This document shows, one piece after another, positions 10,926-21,820 of a stretch of 64,000 nucleotides of DNA. Position 1 is the first letter of the stretch; each line of letters starts with the position of its first letter. The position numbers and the translations under genes are program-made. A model generated the notes under the pieces. That model ran no database searches, was not told where the DNA came from, and was given only the letters and a program-made list of their open reading frames with translations. The DNA is from Saccopteryx bilineata (lineage: Eukaryota; Chordata; Mammalia; Chiroptera; Emballonuridae): NCBI RefSeq assembly GCF_036850765.1, contig NC_089493.1:12029632-12093631 (forward strand), given 5' to 3'.

Positions 10926-11639
10926 AGGGGGGGGAAAGGACAAGGTTGGAGGAGTATCTCTGTTGGTTCCTGGCAAGAGGCTGAGGATGACGTCAGCTCG
11001 TGATGTTGCCAGCACCAGAGGGCCTGCCCAGGCACCACCCCCAGCCATGGGACACGGCCATGGAGGGGGGAGGACAGGTGGGACTTCCTAGAGTTTCCGA
11101 GGAGCAGGGGAGTGTAGTAAAGGCGGAGAAAGGGGCAGACAGAGTGGAGAAAAGGAAGATGGAGAGAAGGGGCTTGCGGGGCAGAAAGGAAGGAGGTACG
11201 GGAAGAAGAGGAGAGGAAGGGAGATGAAGGACAGAGCATCAGAGGTAGAGAGAGAAGAAAAGGAAGAAAAGGTGAGAAGGCAGGGAGCAGTCACCCTCCA
11301 CCCTCAGGCCAGGCTGTCCCAGGCTCCCTGGGCCCCCCAGGGACTGCCAGTGACACAGGACACGAGCACTGTGAAAAGGACACAGAGAAGACCCCTTCCC
11401 TCGCACCAAACACATGGCCCCTGATGATCAGAGCCCCGGCTCACAGGTCAGCACTTGGTGGCTGGACATGAGACATTGCCCTGCAGAGCCCCGACCTCTG
11501 ATTGTGGGGAGGCAGAGCGGGGGGCTGCCTGGCACCTGGCAGCTCTGCCCATGGCCGTCCCCGACGAGGCTGCCTGCACCCACGCAGGGGCGGCTGGCCC
11601 CGCCGGCGGCCCACGCTCCTCTCCCCGGGCCCCGGGCTC
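10926..11639. other. Unique sequence with a purine-rich tract
   Basis: About 11,095-11,290 is purine-rich GA/GGA-type low-complexity DNA with scattered pyrimidines. The rest is GC-rich unique DNA. Overlapping frames on both strands (up to 200 codons on minus across the SINE edge) reflect base composition. Confidence 0.5.
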
Positions 11640-11960
11640 TGTCTTCTCATGGAAAATCATTGGCAGGTTTATTTTTGTGAGGCTGGCTTGTTTTTCAGTC
11701 CTGTCAGCCTAGATATGATGCTTAATTCTTCCCCAGGGAGCAGGGTGAAGCCGTTGCAATCTCTGAGGTAAATACCTAATTAGGATGCTTCTGAACAAAG
11801 TATTATTTACTTGGGATAATATATCTTGGGTCATTTTGCAATTAGGAAGGTTATTATTTTCTTGAGAGGGAGAACGTTCCGGCAGGTCCTGTACTTAAAT
11901 ATGTCATTAGGGGCTGCGTGAAGCATCGGGGTACCCAGAAAGCACCCCGCCTTTATTTTT
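11640..11960. promoter_or_regulatory. Possible conserved noncoding element
   Basis: Repeat-free AT-rich block standing out from GC-rich flanks, with dense homeodomain-like cores: 'GATGCTTAATTC', 'TACCTAATTAGGATGC', 'TTTGCAATTAGG', 'TATGTCATTAGG'. No frame is kept across it. A regulatory role is inferred; conservation was not testable here. Confidence 0.25.
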
Positions 11961-12154
11961 AAGAAACTCGGCCATTGCGGCACTGATCCAGCTGAGCCAC
12001 TGGGGGGAGGAGAGAGGAGTTCTGATTCTAACTGTGTGGCCTAAGGAGGCAGAGCCACACTCCGGGTTACCATCCTACTGAGTCCATGGCGATGAATGAG
12101 GTAGAGCCAAATCGGCCCACAATTCAGCCAAGAATCTAGTCTATACCAGCACAA

Positions 12155-12275
12155 TTTGTTTCATCCTCAGCACGGCCCCACAAGGGGGTGTTACTTTTAT
12201 TATTGTATAGATCTGGGCTCAGTGAAGAGACATGCCCAAAGCCACAAAGCTAGCAAGCAGCAAAGCCACCACACC
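12155..12275 (-). repeat. MIR SINE relic
   Basis: 'CATCCTCAGCACGGCCCCAC', then 'CATGCCCAAAGCCACAAAGC' and 'TAGCAAGCAGCAAAGCC' match the reverse-complement MIR order. Confidence 0.6.
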
Positions 12276-12289
12276 GAGAGAGCGCCCAT

Positions 12290-13722
12290 ATGACAACAGT
12301 GGACTGCAGTGGAAAGAGCTTCCGGACACGGACTCACTCTGAGAAGCAGTGCTCAGGGAAACCCAGTTCAAGCAGAAGCCAAAACAAACCCACTAGAGGA
12401 GTTTGAAGACTCTGGAACATAGAGATGCGGCGAACACTAAACACAACCCCCAAGAAGATTAACGTAAATTCTCACACTACAGATCTGTTTACCTCAGCTC
12501 CTATTACCCAAGACATGTGTGACTTTCAACAAGGAGTGACAAAGCAGGGCAGAAGGCAGGAGAGAAGAGTCTGGAGAGACGAAGCCATCACCAGAAGCAG
12601 CCTCAGATATAATACACATGCTGGGTATAAGACAGAGCGTGAAGACAAATATGACTGATACGTTGAGGGCGGTAATGGAAAGACATAGAAGAGCAAATGG
12701 GTACTGTAAGCAGAGAAACGGAGACTCTAGGACCGAATCAAAAGGAGACTAAGCCTGGTCAAGGAAAGAATCAGTGAGCTTGGAGACAGGTCAACAGAAA
12801 TTTCCCAAACTAAAATGCCAAGAGAAAAAATAACATGACAGAAAATAGAACCAAACATCTAAGAACAGTGAGACAACATCAAAAGGTATATAGCACATGC
12901 ATCGTTAGAACAGCAGAAGGAAGAGAAAAAGAAAATGAAGCAGAAGAAACAAACAAACAAGTAAACAGACAAAATAATCCTATACCTTGACACATCGCAT
13001 TCAAACTATAGAACAGCCAAGTCACAGAGAAAGTCTTGAAAGCAAACAGAGTGGGGAGCACGCCTCGCCTACGGAGGAACAAAGGTAAGAGTTACAGCGG
13101 AGTTCTCAACACAGACAGCGCAAGCAAGAAGGGAATGGACAGGAATGTTTGAAATGTTGAAAGGAAAAACCCACCAATTTAGAAGTCTACATTCAGCAAA
13201 ATTATTCATCTTCAAAAGTGAAAGAGATACAAGGAGTTTCTCAAATAAAAACAGAGGGAATTCATCACCAGCAGACCTGCTCTGCAAATAAATAGCAAAT
13301 AAGAAACCTCTACGGGTAGAAATAAAATAATATGGGTTAGATATTTATTTACATAAAGAAAGGAATAATGTCAGAGAAGGAATAAATAAAGGTAAAATAA
13401 AATATCTTACTTTTCTTATTCTTTAGTGATCTAAAATATACCTTTGTTTAAAATAAAGATGCAGTGAATGATTACAGCATTTGAATAAGTGAAATGAATG
13501 ATGACAATGTCACAAGGGCTAGGAGGGAGAACACGGGGAAGGGACCTGCACTACATGGAAAGCGTAAAGCTGAACTTACATTGAAAAGTGGACTTACATT
13601 AATTAAAAATGTGTTTTGTAAACTCTAGGACAACCCCTAAAACTAACTGAGAGTTGAAACTGGTACGCTCAGAGGAGAGATAAAATATTGATAGAATAAT
13701 AAGTTCTCAATTAAAACTAGAG
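12290..13722 (+). mobile_element. Old L1 fragment, ORF1 side (copy 1)
   Basis: Matches the L1M/HAL1 ORF1 region as recalled: 'AGAATCAGTGAGCTTGGAGA', 'CAGGTCAACAGAAATTTCCC', 'GAGTTACAGCGGAGTTCTCA', 'TCTACATTCAGCAAAATTAT' and 'CAGCAGACCTGCTCTGCAAA'. The ORF1 frame is broken by many stops. It ends with 'TCTCAATTAAAACTAGAG', where the next L1 copy begins. The 5' boundary is approximate. Confidence 0.75.
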
Positions 13723-15825
13723 GAGGAAGGCTTCGAGTTTCTGGCCTGACACGTAAGAAGCTTGGAAGTCACCTCTCCATCCTATCAACAAGTAAACAGA
13801 TGAACTAACTGACACATCAACAGCTCTCCTTACAGAAGTGAGGTCACAGAGAAAACCACTGCCCAGCCCCAGGTTGGAGAGACCAGCAGATAAACACAGA
13901 GATTCACAAGTCATCGGGGCAGAAACCCACACGCTGCAAGGTCTGAGGGATCCAGTGCTGGGGGGTGAAACCTCAGCTATAATTAACAAGCCGCTGCAGG
14001 TTCAGTGTGAACGAGTCTGGGAGAGAAAAACCCCAGGGCTACCCTGTCCTAGGGAGTCCGCCACACTTTGTGTAGCTCTAGTCTTCCGTCCTGGAGAAGG
14101 GAAATACTCAACTAGAGCCCTGTTCTATCCCACCTAAGGGGACGGGAGATAAAACTGAGAAGCATGTGTGAAGTTCACAATGTAAAGGTGCGGGCTCACT
14201 GAAAGGCTGGGATCTAATGATAAGCCTACAGAACACTTCCACGACCAACACACACACACCTAGCACCACCTAACAAGATGTGCTAAAAACACAGTTTGAA
14301 GAAATAGAGCAAACACCAAAATCGGATTCAGATATGGCAGCGATGTTGGCATGATCAAACCAGGAATTTAAAACAGCAATTATCAACATGCTAAGGGCTC
14401 TAACTGATAAGTAGACAGCATGTCAGAGCAGCCGGGCAATGTGAGCAAACAGGCAGGCAGTCTAAGAAAGAACCCAAAAGAAACGCCAGAAGTAAAATCA
14501 TTGTAACAGAAATGAAGAACGCCTTTGATGCTCTTATTAACAGACCGGATAGAGCTGAGGGGAAAATTCTCCAAGCCTGGGGAGATAGCAATAGATACCT
14601 CCAAAGCTAAAAAGCAAAGTGACCAACACTGGAAAAAATAAAAAAGAACAGATTATCTGTCATTATGAGACCACGACAAAAGACTATAATAGGAAAACCA
14701 GAAGGAGGAGAAAGAGAGAAAGAAGAAATATTTGAAACAATCATGACTGAGGGTTTCGCCAAACTAATGTCAGAAACCAAACCGCAGATCAGAAAGTTCA
14801 GAGAACACCAGGCAGGATAAATGCAAAAACCAAACCAAAACAAAACAAAACACCCCACTTAAACCGAGGCATATTATTTTTAAACTACAGAAAAATCAAA
14901 GATAAAGAAAAAATCCTGAAAAAAGCCAAAGGGAAAATAATTTACTTCAAAAGAACAAAGACAAGAATTACATACAACTCGGAAATCACACAGCAAGAAG
15001 AGAGTGAAGTGAACGCTTCAGTGTCGAGAGAAAAAAGCCTGGAGTTCTGTTCTTCAGAAATTAAAGAGAAATAAAGACTTTGATAAATAAAAATTGTGGC
15101 AATCTGTCACCACTAGAATTGCCTTGCAAGAAATGTTAAACGAAATCCTTTAAAGAGAAGGAAAATTATATAGGTCAGAAACATGGATCTATACAAAGGA
15201 AGGAAAAACACTGGAGAAGAAATAACTGAAGATGAAAACCTTTATTTTTCTTATTCTCAATTGATTTAACAGATAACAATTGTTTAAAATAATAGCAACA
15301 ATGTATCCAATTATGTATGCTTATATATATATATATATACATATTTAAATATGCTTATGTATAAGTGAAATGAATAACAACAATGATACAAGGGACAAGT
15401 GGTGGAAATTAGGATTATTTTATTATAATGTACGCACACTACCTGTGAAGCAGTATGGTGTTATTTGAAAATGGACTTGAATTAGTTATAAATGTATATT
15501 ACATACAAACTCTATGGCAATCAACTAAAAAATATTTTTTTAAAAAGTACATTGATATTCTAGGAAAGGAGAGAAAATGGAATTATATAAAATGCTCAAT
15601 AAAAAGCTGAAAGAGTAGAAGACAAAAATATAAACAAAGAACAAGGACAACAAATAGAAAACAGCAACAAATATGGTAGATATTAATCCAATTATATTAG
15701 TAATCACTTTGAACATTGATGATCTAAATACTCCAATTAAAAGACAGAGATTGTCAGATTGGGTCCAAAATAAAATCCAACTATACGTTGTCTACCAGAA
15801 ACTCACTATAAATATGTCAACAAAA
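13723..15825 (+). mobile_element. Old L1 fragment, 5' region to ORF2 start (copy 2)
   Basis: Starts 'GGAGGAAGGCTTCGAG' as a 5'-UTR-like block. It passes through a second ORF1 region ('GAAGAAATATTTGAAACAAT', 'GCCTTGCAAGAAATGTTAAA') and reaches the ORF2 endonuclease start. There a 68-codon frame at 15,673-15,879 begins MVDINPI and contains NTPIKRQRLSDW, an L1 ORF2 endonuclease motif. That frame breaks at the LTR inserted at 15,826, so no functional element remains. Confidence 0.8.
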
Positions 15826-16124
15826 TGCCATTGCCACCAATCTAATCCTACCATAAGTCCCCAGTCTAGGGTGCAGTAAAAGGAGAGACTTTATTCAGGT
15901 GAATAGATTGCAAATTGGGAAAACGGAGCCTTCAGTGGAAACCGAAAGTACACTCAGCTTATATAAAATGCCCTCCCTGGTCTTTGATTGGTCCTCTTTA
16001 TGCAAATGAGGAATCCAAATTTGTGCAGTTTGCTTGGTCCACATAACACCGTCCTGATTGGTCAGAATCTCATACCCTGATTGGTTATATGAAGCTACTC
16101 TGATCAGTAAAGATGCAAAAGAGG

Positions 16125-16500
16125 GGCCCTGGCCGGTTGGCTCAGTGGTAGAGCGTTGGCCTGGCGTGCAGGAGTTCCGGGTTCGATTCCCGGCCAGGGC
16201 ACACAGGAGAGGCGCCCATCTGCCTCTCCACCCCTCCCCCTCCTTCCTCTCTGTCTCCCTCTTCCCCTCCCGCAGCCAAGGCTCCACTGGAGCAAAGTTT
16301 GCCCGGGCGCTGAGGATGGCTCTATGGCCTCTGCCTCAGGCACCAGAATGGCTCTGGTTGTGACAGAGCGATGCCCCAAATGGGCAGAGCATTGCCCCCT
16401 GGTGGGCATGCTGGGTGGATCCCGGTCAGGCGCATGCGGGAGTCTGTCTGACTTCCTCCCCCTTTCCAGCTTCAGAAAAATACAAAAAAAAAAAAAAAAA
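16125..16500 (+). mobile_element. tRNA-derived SINE in the LTR, plus orientation
   Basis: Full length, with one 22-bp body unit ('GGCAGAGCATTGCCCCCTGGT') and intact A- and B-box regions. The flanking TSD is 'AAAGATGCAAAAGAGG', seen before the head and after the A tail. Forms an inverted pair with the copy at 16,583. Confidence 0.94.
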
Positions 16501-16582
16501 GATGCAAAAGAGGATATGCTGTATATCTCCAATTGGCTGGGCAGCTCTATCCCATTGGTTGAAATATGATTCCAGGAATTTC

Positions 16583-16976
16583 TTTTTTTTTTTTTTTTTT
16601 TGTATTTTTCTGAAGCTGGAAATGGGAAGAGAGTCAGACAGACTCCCGCATGCGCCCAACCACCTGGCACGCCCACCAGGGGCGACGCTCTGCCCACCAG
16701 GAGGCGATGCTCTGCCCCTCCAGGGTGTCACTCTGTTGCGACCAGAGCCACTCTAGCGCCTGGGGCAGAGACCAAGGAGCCATCCCCAGCGCCCGGGCCA
16801 TCTTTGCTCCAATGGAGTCTCGGCTGCGGGAGGGGAAGAGAGAGACAGAGAAGAAGGAGAGGGGGAGGGGTGGAGAAACAGATGGGCGCCTCCCCTATGT
16901 GCCCTGGCCGGGAATCAAACCCAGGACTTCTGCACGCCAGGCCGACGCTCTACCACTGAGCCAACCGGCCACGGCC
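16583..16976 (-). mobile_element. tRNA-derived SINE in the LTR, minus orientation (first of two)
   Basis: Starts with poly-T and 'GTATTTTTCTGAAGCTGG' and ends with the reverse-complement head 'GAGCCAACCGGCCACGGCC'. Carries two 22-bp body units. Flanked by 'CCAGGAATTTCTT' at 16,572-16,584 and 16,977-16,989. Confidence 0.94.
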
Positions 16977-16987
16977 CCAGGAATTTC

Positions 16988-17385
16988 TTTTTTTTTTTTT
17001 TGTATTTTTTCTGAAGCTGGAAACGGGGAGAGACAGTCAGACAGACTCCCGCATGCGCCCAACCGGGATCCACCCGGCACGCCCACCAGGGGCGGACGCT
17101 CTGCCCACCAGGGGGCGATGCTCTGCCCCTCCGGGGCGTCGCTCTGTTGCGACCAGAGCCACTCTAGCGCCTGGGGCAGAGGCCAAGGAGCCATCCCCAG
17201 CGCCCGGGCCATCTTTGCTCCAATGGAGCCTCGGCTGCAGGAGGGGAAGAGAGAGACAGAGAGGAAGGAGGGGGGGGTGGAGAAGCAAATGGGCGCTTAC
17301 TCCTATGTGCCCTGGCCGGGAATCGAACCCGGGTCCCCCGCACGCCAGGCTGACACTCTACCGCTGAGCCAACCGGCCAGGGCCC
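16988..17385 (-). mobile_element. tRNA-derived SINE in the LTR, minus orientation (second of two)
   Basis: Full-length reverse-complement copy, two body units, head 'CCAACCGGCCAGGGCC'. Flanked by the same 'CCAGGAATTTCTT' at 16,977-16,989 and 17,386-17,398, so it shares its target duplication with the preceding copy. It differs from that copy at many positions, for example 'CGGGGCGTCGCTC' here against 'CAGGGTGTCACTC' there. Confidence 0.94.
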
Positions 17386-17479
17386 CCAGGAATTTCTTTA
17401 TAAGGTTCAGTTCAGCTGGTAGGAACAACAGTGCATGAGAGTGCGCCATCCCCCGCTCCCCACCACCACCAAACAATGG

Positions 17480-17670
17480 CTACTAGACTGATTATATTAC
17501 ATAATGATAAGGGGATCAGTTTCTAAGAAGACATGATGACCCTTAATATATATAAATGTGCCTAATTAACAGCATCAAAAGATGAAGGGGAATATAGTCA
17601 ATGATACTGCGATAAGTTTGCATAGTTCCAGAGGATGACTCGACATGGTGTGGTGACACAGTGTAGTGTC
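17480..17670 (+). mobile_element. L1 remnant downstream of the LTR
   Basis: In one frame 'TATTACATAATGATAAGGGG' and the following bases read YYIMIRGSVSKKT then stops, an L1 ORF2 endonuclease segment continuing copy 2. From about 17,575 ('GGAATATAGTCAATGATAC') it switches to sequence like an L1 3' UTR, so an internal deletion or a second L1 end is joined there. Confidence 0.6.
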
Positions 17671-17944
17671 ACATTAGGAAGTGAGGGCCAGCACTAGGTT
17701 CAGCCAAGGGGGCAACTGCAGGAGATTGGATGGTGCAGGGAAAGGGCTATTTCTCCTCCTCCCTCCTTGCTCAGGTAGCATCCTGGCAAGGGCTGTGTTC
17801 TCTATGGTTCCAGCCCCAACCTGGTGATGCGACCCTTGGGGCCCTCCAGCCCACAAGGGTCTTCCTGCTAATCTTTGGATGGCCTCACCTTAGTGGCTTC
17901 CGAGCTTGCCATCTCCTGTGTGACTGGTTCCCTGCAGTCAAGTC

Positions 17945-18105
17945 ACTCTGTTTTAAATCCTCCAGGAACTTCCGTTTCCACGTCCAACCTACTATTACCT
18001 CTCCGCGCCCTGAGAAAATAGAGCGGCAAGGATAAGTAACTTGCCCCAGCTGGAACAGCCAGCCAAGAGTGACTCTGGATTTGAGCCCAGCCCAGCCCCG
18101 TCTGC
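17945..18105 (-). repeat. MIR SINE relic
   Basis: 'CAAGGATAAGTAACTTGCCC', 'CAGCTGGAACAGCCAGCCAA' and 'CTGGATTTGAGCCCAGCC' follow the reverse-complement MIR order. Confidence 0.65.
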
Positions 18106-18615
18106 CTCCGAGGCCTTGTTTCATAGGCGCACTTCCTCCCACTGCCCTTGAACATCCCTCCACCTACTAAGGACGCTGGTCTCAGCTCCACCTGTGCCTG
18201 TGGCTGCCTCGGGGTCTCACAGCCCTCCCCGGACAGAGGACAGTCTCCGGTGACTCAGCGTCCGGTAGCCCGGCTCTCCGTTAAGGTCAGACGTGTGGCC
18301 CCAGCCCCTGCAGCTCTGTTCCTAATATTGGAAAGTGTCTGCCCTGTTCCTTCCCTGGAAACTGTGAGCACAGACTGTTCCAGCGAGGCTCTACAAGCTG
18401 CCTCTGGTTGGCTCACTTCATCATCCCCTTGAAGAATGTCTATCCCGAGAATCTGTAATCCTCTTGCTACCAAATAAGACTGAGTTATTTTTTTCCACTG
18501 TGTCCTGCCCCTGTCCCTACCCTGCAAGGGACTCGATGTTTCTATTGGACGATATGTGAAATGATCTAGATCTTTGATACTTAGTACAGCACGGTCTGCT
18601 GTCGGCAGCATCCCA
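18106..18615. other. Unique sequence, nothing recognised
   Basis: No repeat or gene recognised; two overlapping frames (94 codons plus, 118 minus) lack features. Confidence 0.4.
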
Positions 18616-18619
18616 CGGG

Positions 18620-18770
18620 AGCCTGTGGGAGACGCGGCGTCCCAGGCCCCGCCCCAGCCCTGCTGATTCAGGATGTATATTTTAACAAGATCAAAAACCC
18701 CCCAGGCGATTCCTGTGTGTGCTCAAGTCAGACATGTGCTGCCATCGACTGTGTCAGTAGGTACTTACTG
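18620..18770 (+). repeat. MER5-like hAT relic
   Basis: 'AGGCCCCGCCCCAGCCCTGC', 'TGATTCAGGATGTATATTTT', 'AACAAGATC' and 'CCAGGCGATTCCTGTG' match the MER5 interior; terminal repeats are lost. Confidence 0.5.
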
Positions 18771-18774
18771 GGGA

Positions 18775-18905
18775 CCCGTGATGTGTAATTTCATAACAGC
18801 AATACATACCTCGTGGGAATGCAGTAAGAATTAAATGAATTAATACATAAGAACAGCACCCCAGCACACAATAAACGCTGGAGGTTTTAGTAGAAGAATC
18901 ATTAT
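18775..18905 (+). repeat. MIR SINE 3' part
   Basis: 'ATACCTCGTGGGAATGCAGT', 'AAGAATTAAATGAATTAATA' and 'ACAATAAACGCTGG' match the forward MIR 3' half. Confidence 0.7.
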
Positions 18906-19099
18906 TCGGGTAAGTGTTTGCTGGATTTCAAATCAAGCACTAGGGGGCCCAGAGATTAATAGATGAATAAGACAGAGCCTGCTTCCGGGAGCTCTCAGGC
19001 TGTCGAGAGACGTGCATGGGAACAAATCACTCCTTCCTACTGAAGACCGCTGTGCTCTCTGTCACACGCCGCGCTACAGGACCTCAGGCTTGGCTTGGG

Positions 19100-19285
19100 C
19101 AGTACTCTGTGACTTATAAACAAGATTCACATATTATACCCCTGGAGTATAAAGCAGCTTCATAAAGTAAGTAATATAACCATTATCACCCCATTTTTGG
19201 ACTCAGAGGGACACTGCCCCAGGTCACAAAGGGACTTGGACCCAAATCTTTTCATTTCAAACCCAGTGCGTTTTCTGTCCCCTGC
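19100..19285 (-). repeat. MIR SINE relic
   Basis: 'ATTATCACCCCATTTTTGGA', 'GCCCCAGGTCACAAAGGGAC' and 'CAAACCCAGTGCG' are in the reverse-complement MIR order. Confidence 0.65.
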
Positions 19286-20180
19286 CCTCCTCAAGGCCTC
19301 TCTGAAAGGGAAGGTACCAGGTACCAGCGGGTCTTGAAAAGCTGAGCAGAAAGAAAACCAGCCGCCTCACTTTGTGACCGTGAGCCCCGTTTCCTGCCCT
19401 TGCCCCAGGGTCTCCATCTGGGCAATAAAAGGTGTGGGCTAATTGGACCTTGGAGCCTCAGGAGCCGTGACAGTCTTTGTGAAGAAGCAAGACAGTGCAT
19501 CATTCTGAGAAATTTAAATACATCTTCACTGGCCAAACAGAAGGAGACATGCCTGGAAGTCCCTGGAGGCTCCTTGCAAGCTGAAGACCATTTAAAGATA
19601 TGACCTCATTCCAAGGACTCAGAGGGATCTAATGGGAAATGGCAAAAGAATAAGGTGGACATGAGATTCCAGTCCTGGCTTGGCAGGAAGGCAAGCCATG
19701 CCCCGCTCCACACCTTCTCCCAGTCACTGATGCCTGTGCCCATCTTTCCTACCCATTTGGCAGGGGATTGACCTTCCCAGCCCCAGGGGTGAAGGTTGAC
19801 TGGTCCAAGTCAGTCATGTAACTGTATCCCTCTGTTGGCAATTGGCTTAGACCTGAATACAGAACTCAGTCCTGACCAATGAGAAGTAGTCACCAAGGAT
19901 CTGCTGAGGGGGAATTTCTTCCCTGGTACCAAAAGCCTCACAGGAGAGACTGCCTTCCCTGAGGACACTATTGATGCCCAGAACTACTGCAGCTACCTTG
20001 TGACCATGAGAAGCAGTCAAGAGAATCACAGAGAAAAGGAGACTTGGTATTATGGAGTCCCTGGATTAACCAGCCCTGAAGCTTACAGGATTACTTCCCA
20101 AGGCAATAATAAACCTAATGCTGTTGAAGACATTTTTGGTCCAGTAGTCTTTCTTGCGGGCAAAGGCATTTTAAATCACA
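19286..20180. other. Unclassified sequence, perhaps an old LTR at 19,795-20,105
   Basis: The part around 'GTCATGTAACTGTATCCCTC' and 'CTGACCAATGAGAAGTAGTC' has the feel of an ancient LTR or DNA element, but I could not assign a family. No gene seen. Confidence 0.3.
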
Positions 20181-20184
20181 CAGT

Positions 20185-20290
20185 TAGTTTCCTCATTTGT
20201 CAAATAAAGATAGTACATCCAGGTTCTTGTGAAGATAAACCAAGATGGAAGATGTGAACTGCCTAAAAGCATCTACGAGAGTGCCTTAGT
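20185..20290 (+). repeat. MIR SINE 3' part
   Basis: 'TTTCCTCATTTGTCAAATAA', then 'GGTTCTTGTGAAGATAAACC' and 'AACTGCCTAAAAGCATC' fit the forward MIR 3' half. Confidence 0.65.
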
Positions 20291-21065
20291 TCTGGTGGCC
20301 TGAAAACTAACAGCTCTAAAGATGGTGGGGGGACTCTTATCCAATTGTAACCCACTGATAGATGATTTAATGCCCAAGGAGATTTTCTGTGGGGGAAAGA
20401 AACCCCCATAACTGTGTGGACTTTCCTTAATGTGTAATTTGTTACACTTATATCTAATTAACAGAACTCAGAAAGCCAATTTTTCTCAATTATAAATATG
20501 ATGAATTAAATGTTCTTAAGCAACTTGAAATGCAGTTATAAACAAAGCATTGGATTCTTTTACATATTTCAAATACCTCAAAGGTAGACCAAACATTCAG
20601 AAACGCAATGGTCATTCAACTCATGACCACACTCTCTTATGTCCACCATGAAACAGACACACCATGGCCTTAGTTCACTATTTGGGCTTGATATATTACC
20701 TTCTCAGGATTATTGGTATATTTATTTATTCTTCATTGCATTTTTTATACCATTATAGGATTTTAGTAACATTTTTGCTCCTTTTCCGGGGAGTCATTAG
20801 TTTTATCAGAGCAAAGACAGAGGACACTTTCCCAATCAAGCTGAGGACATAGAATTGGGCTATTGGCTAGTTGATTCTTGACTGAGTGGTGGTACCTGGA
20901 TGTACAATGGAAGACAAGTCAAACACAAGTCCTGGGTATCCAGGCTCGGTTCCTTCTGGTTAAAAAACAAAAACAAACAAACAAAAAAACCTTTATTTGT
21001 GATGACTTGAAAATTTTAGGCATCTGTCTTTTATATGAATTTTTTTTTTTTAAGTTTTAAAATTT
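20291..21065. other. AT-rich unique sequence
   Basis: No gene or clear repeat seen. A tRNA-SINE-like stretch near 20,880-20,960 was too degraded to call. Confidence 0.4.
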
Positions 21066-21069
21066 TATT

Positions 21070-21820
21070 TCTTCTCTGGGGTCTTCCTTCCTCTAGCCCA
21101 TCACTTTCATCTAACCGTGAGAAAAACAGCAGGCCAACCCGAACCGACGGACCTCCCATAGGAGACTTCGCCAGTATCTCTCACTGCCCTCACGGCCATG
21201 CAAAATAAAGACTGAGGAACTGTCGCAGGCCAGAGGGGACTAAGGCACGCTGAGCGGATGCAACGTGACGTCCGGAATGGCATCCTGGAACTGATGAAAT
21301 TTGAAAAAAATTTGGAGTCCGTTGATTAGTGTCACGTGCCAATGTTAGTCTCTTTGTGTTGACAAAATGTCAAATGCCACCAGGTGATATATATGGGTAA
21401 AGAGTTTCAGTTATGAAGAACGAGTTCTGGAGATCTGCTGTGTAAGATAGTGCCTTCCGTTAACAACCTGAATCGTGCACATGCAAAATTTGTTTAGAGA
21501 GTAGATCTCATATTAAGTGTTCAAAAAAAAAAAAAAAAAAAAAGTGGGGAGGGAGGTCCAAAGACACTTTGGAAGGTGTTGGATATGTGTATCGCCTTGA
21601 TTGTGGTCATGGTATCTCAGCTGTTGGCATATGTCCAGTCACCTCAAACTGTACACGTTAAACATGTATAGTTCTTTGTATATCAATTGTATAATCAATA
21701 AAGCTGTTTGAAAAAGTCTTTTTCTTTGGCAGAAACTGGGTGAGAGGTGTATGAGAAGTCTCCGTATTATCTTTGTAACTTTTCTCTAAATCTAAAGTTA
21801 TTCCAGATGAATGTATTTGG
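21070..21820 (+). mobile_element. Two nested old L1 3' ends
   Basis: An outer L1 3' UTR ('GGAATGGCATCCTGGAACTG', 'GTTGACAAAATGTCAAATGC') appears interrupted near 21,375 and resumes at about 21,720 ('GTATTATCTTTGTAACTTTT', 'CTAAATCTAAAGTTATTCC'). The insert is another L1 3' end with 'TTCTGGAGATCTGCTGTG', 'GAGAGTAGATCTCATATTAA', an A run at 21,522-21,543 and 'CAATAAAGCTGTTTG'. Both are diverged; the nesting is inferred from the order of recalled consensus blocks. Confidence 0.55.

Larger units (their letters stand above)
15826..17471 (-). mobile_element. Solo LTR of a class-I-like endogenous retrovirus, with three SINEs inside
   Basis: Read on the minus strand, the LTR shows several CCAAT boxes ('GACCAATCA', 'CCAATCAGG', 'CCAATGGG'), an octamer-like 'ATTTGCAT', a TATA box 'TTTTATATAAG', and an AATAAA signal in 'CTGAATAAAGTCTC' followed by a short U5. 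Removing the SINEs leaves about 430-470 bp. It sits in L1 ORF2, which resumes at about 17,480. Likely ends are TG at 15,826 and CA at 17,471, with a loose AACAA(AA) TSD. No internal gene is present. Confidence 0.65.

Noticed and set aside
15673..15879. Small gene of 68 codons
   Set aside because: The sequence is the start of L1 ORF2 endonuclease, broken by the LTR insertion.
16650..17438. 262-codon plus frame with internally repeated protein segments
   Set aside because: It runs antisense through two GC-rich SINEs; the 'repeat' is the SINE pair itself and the same peptide appears at every SINE.
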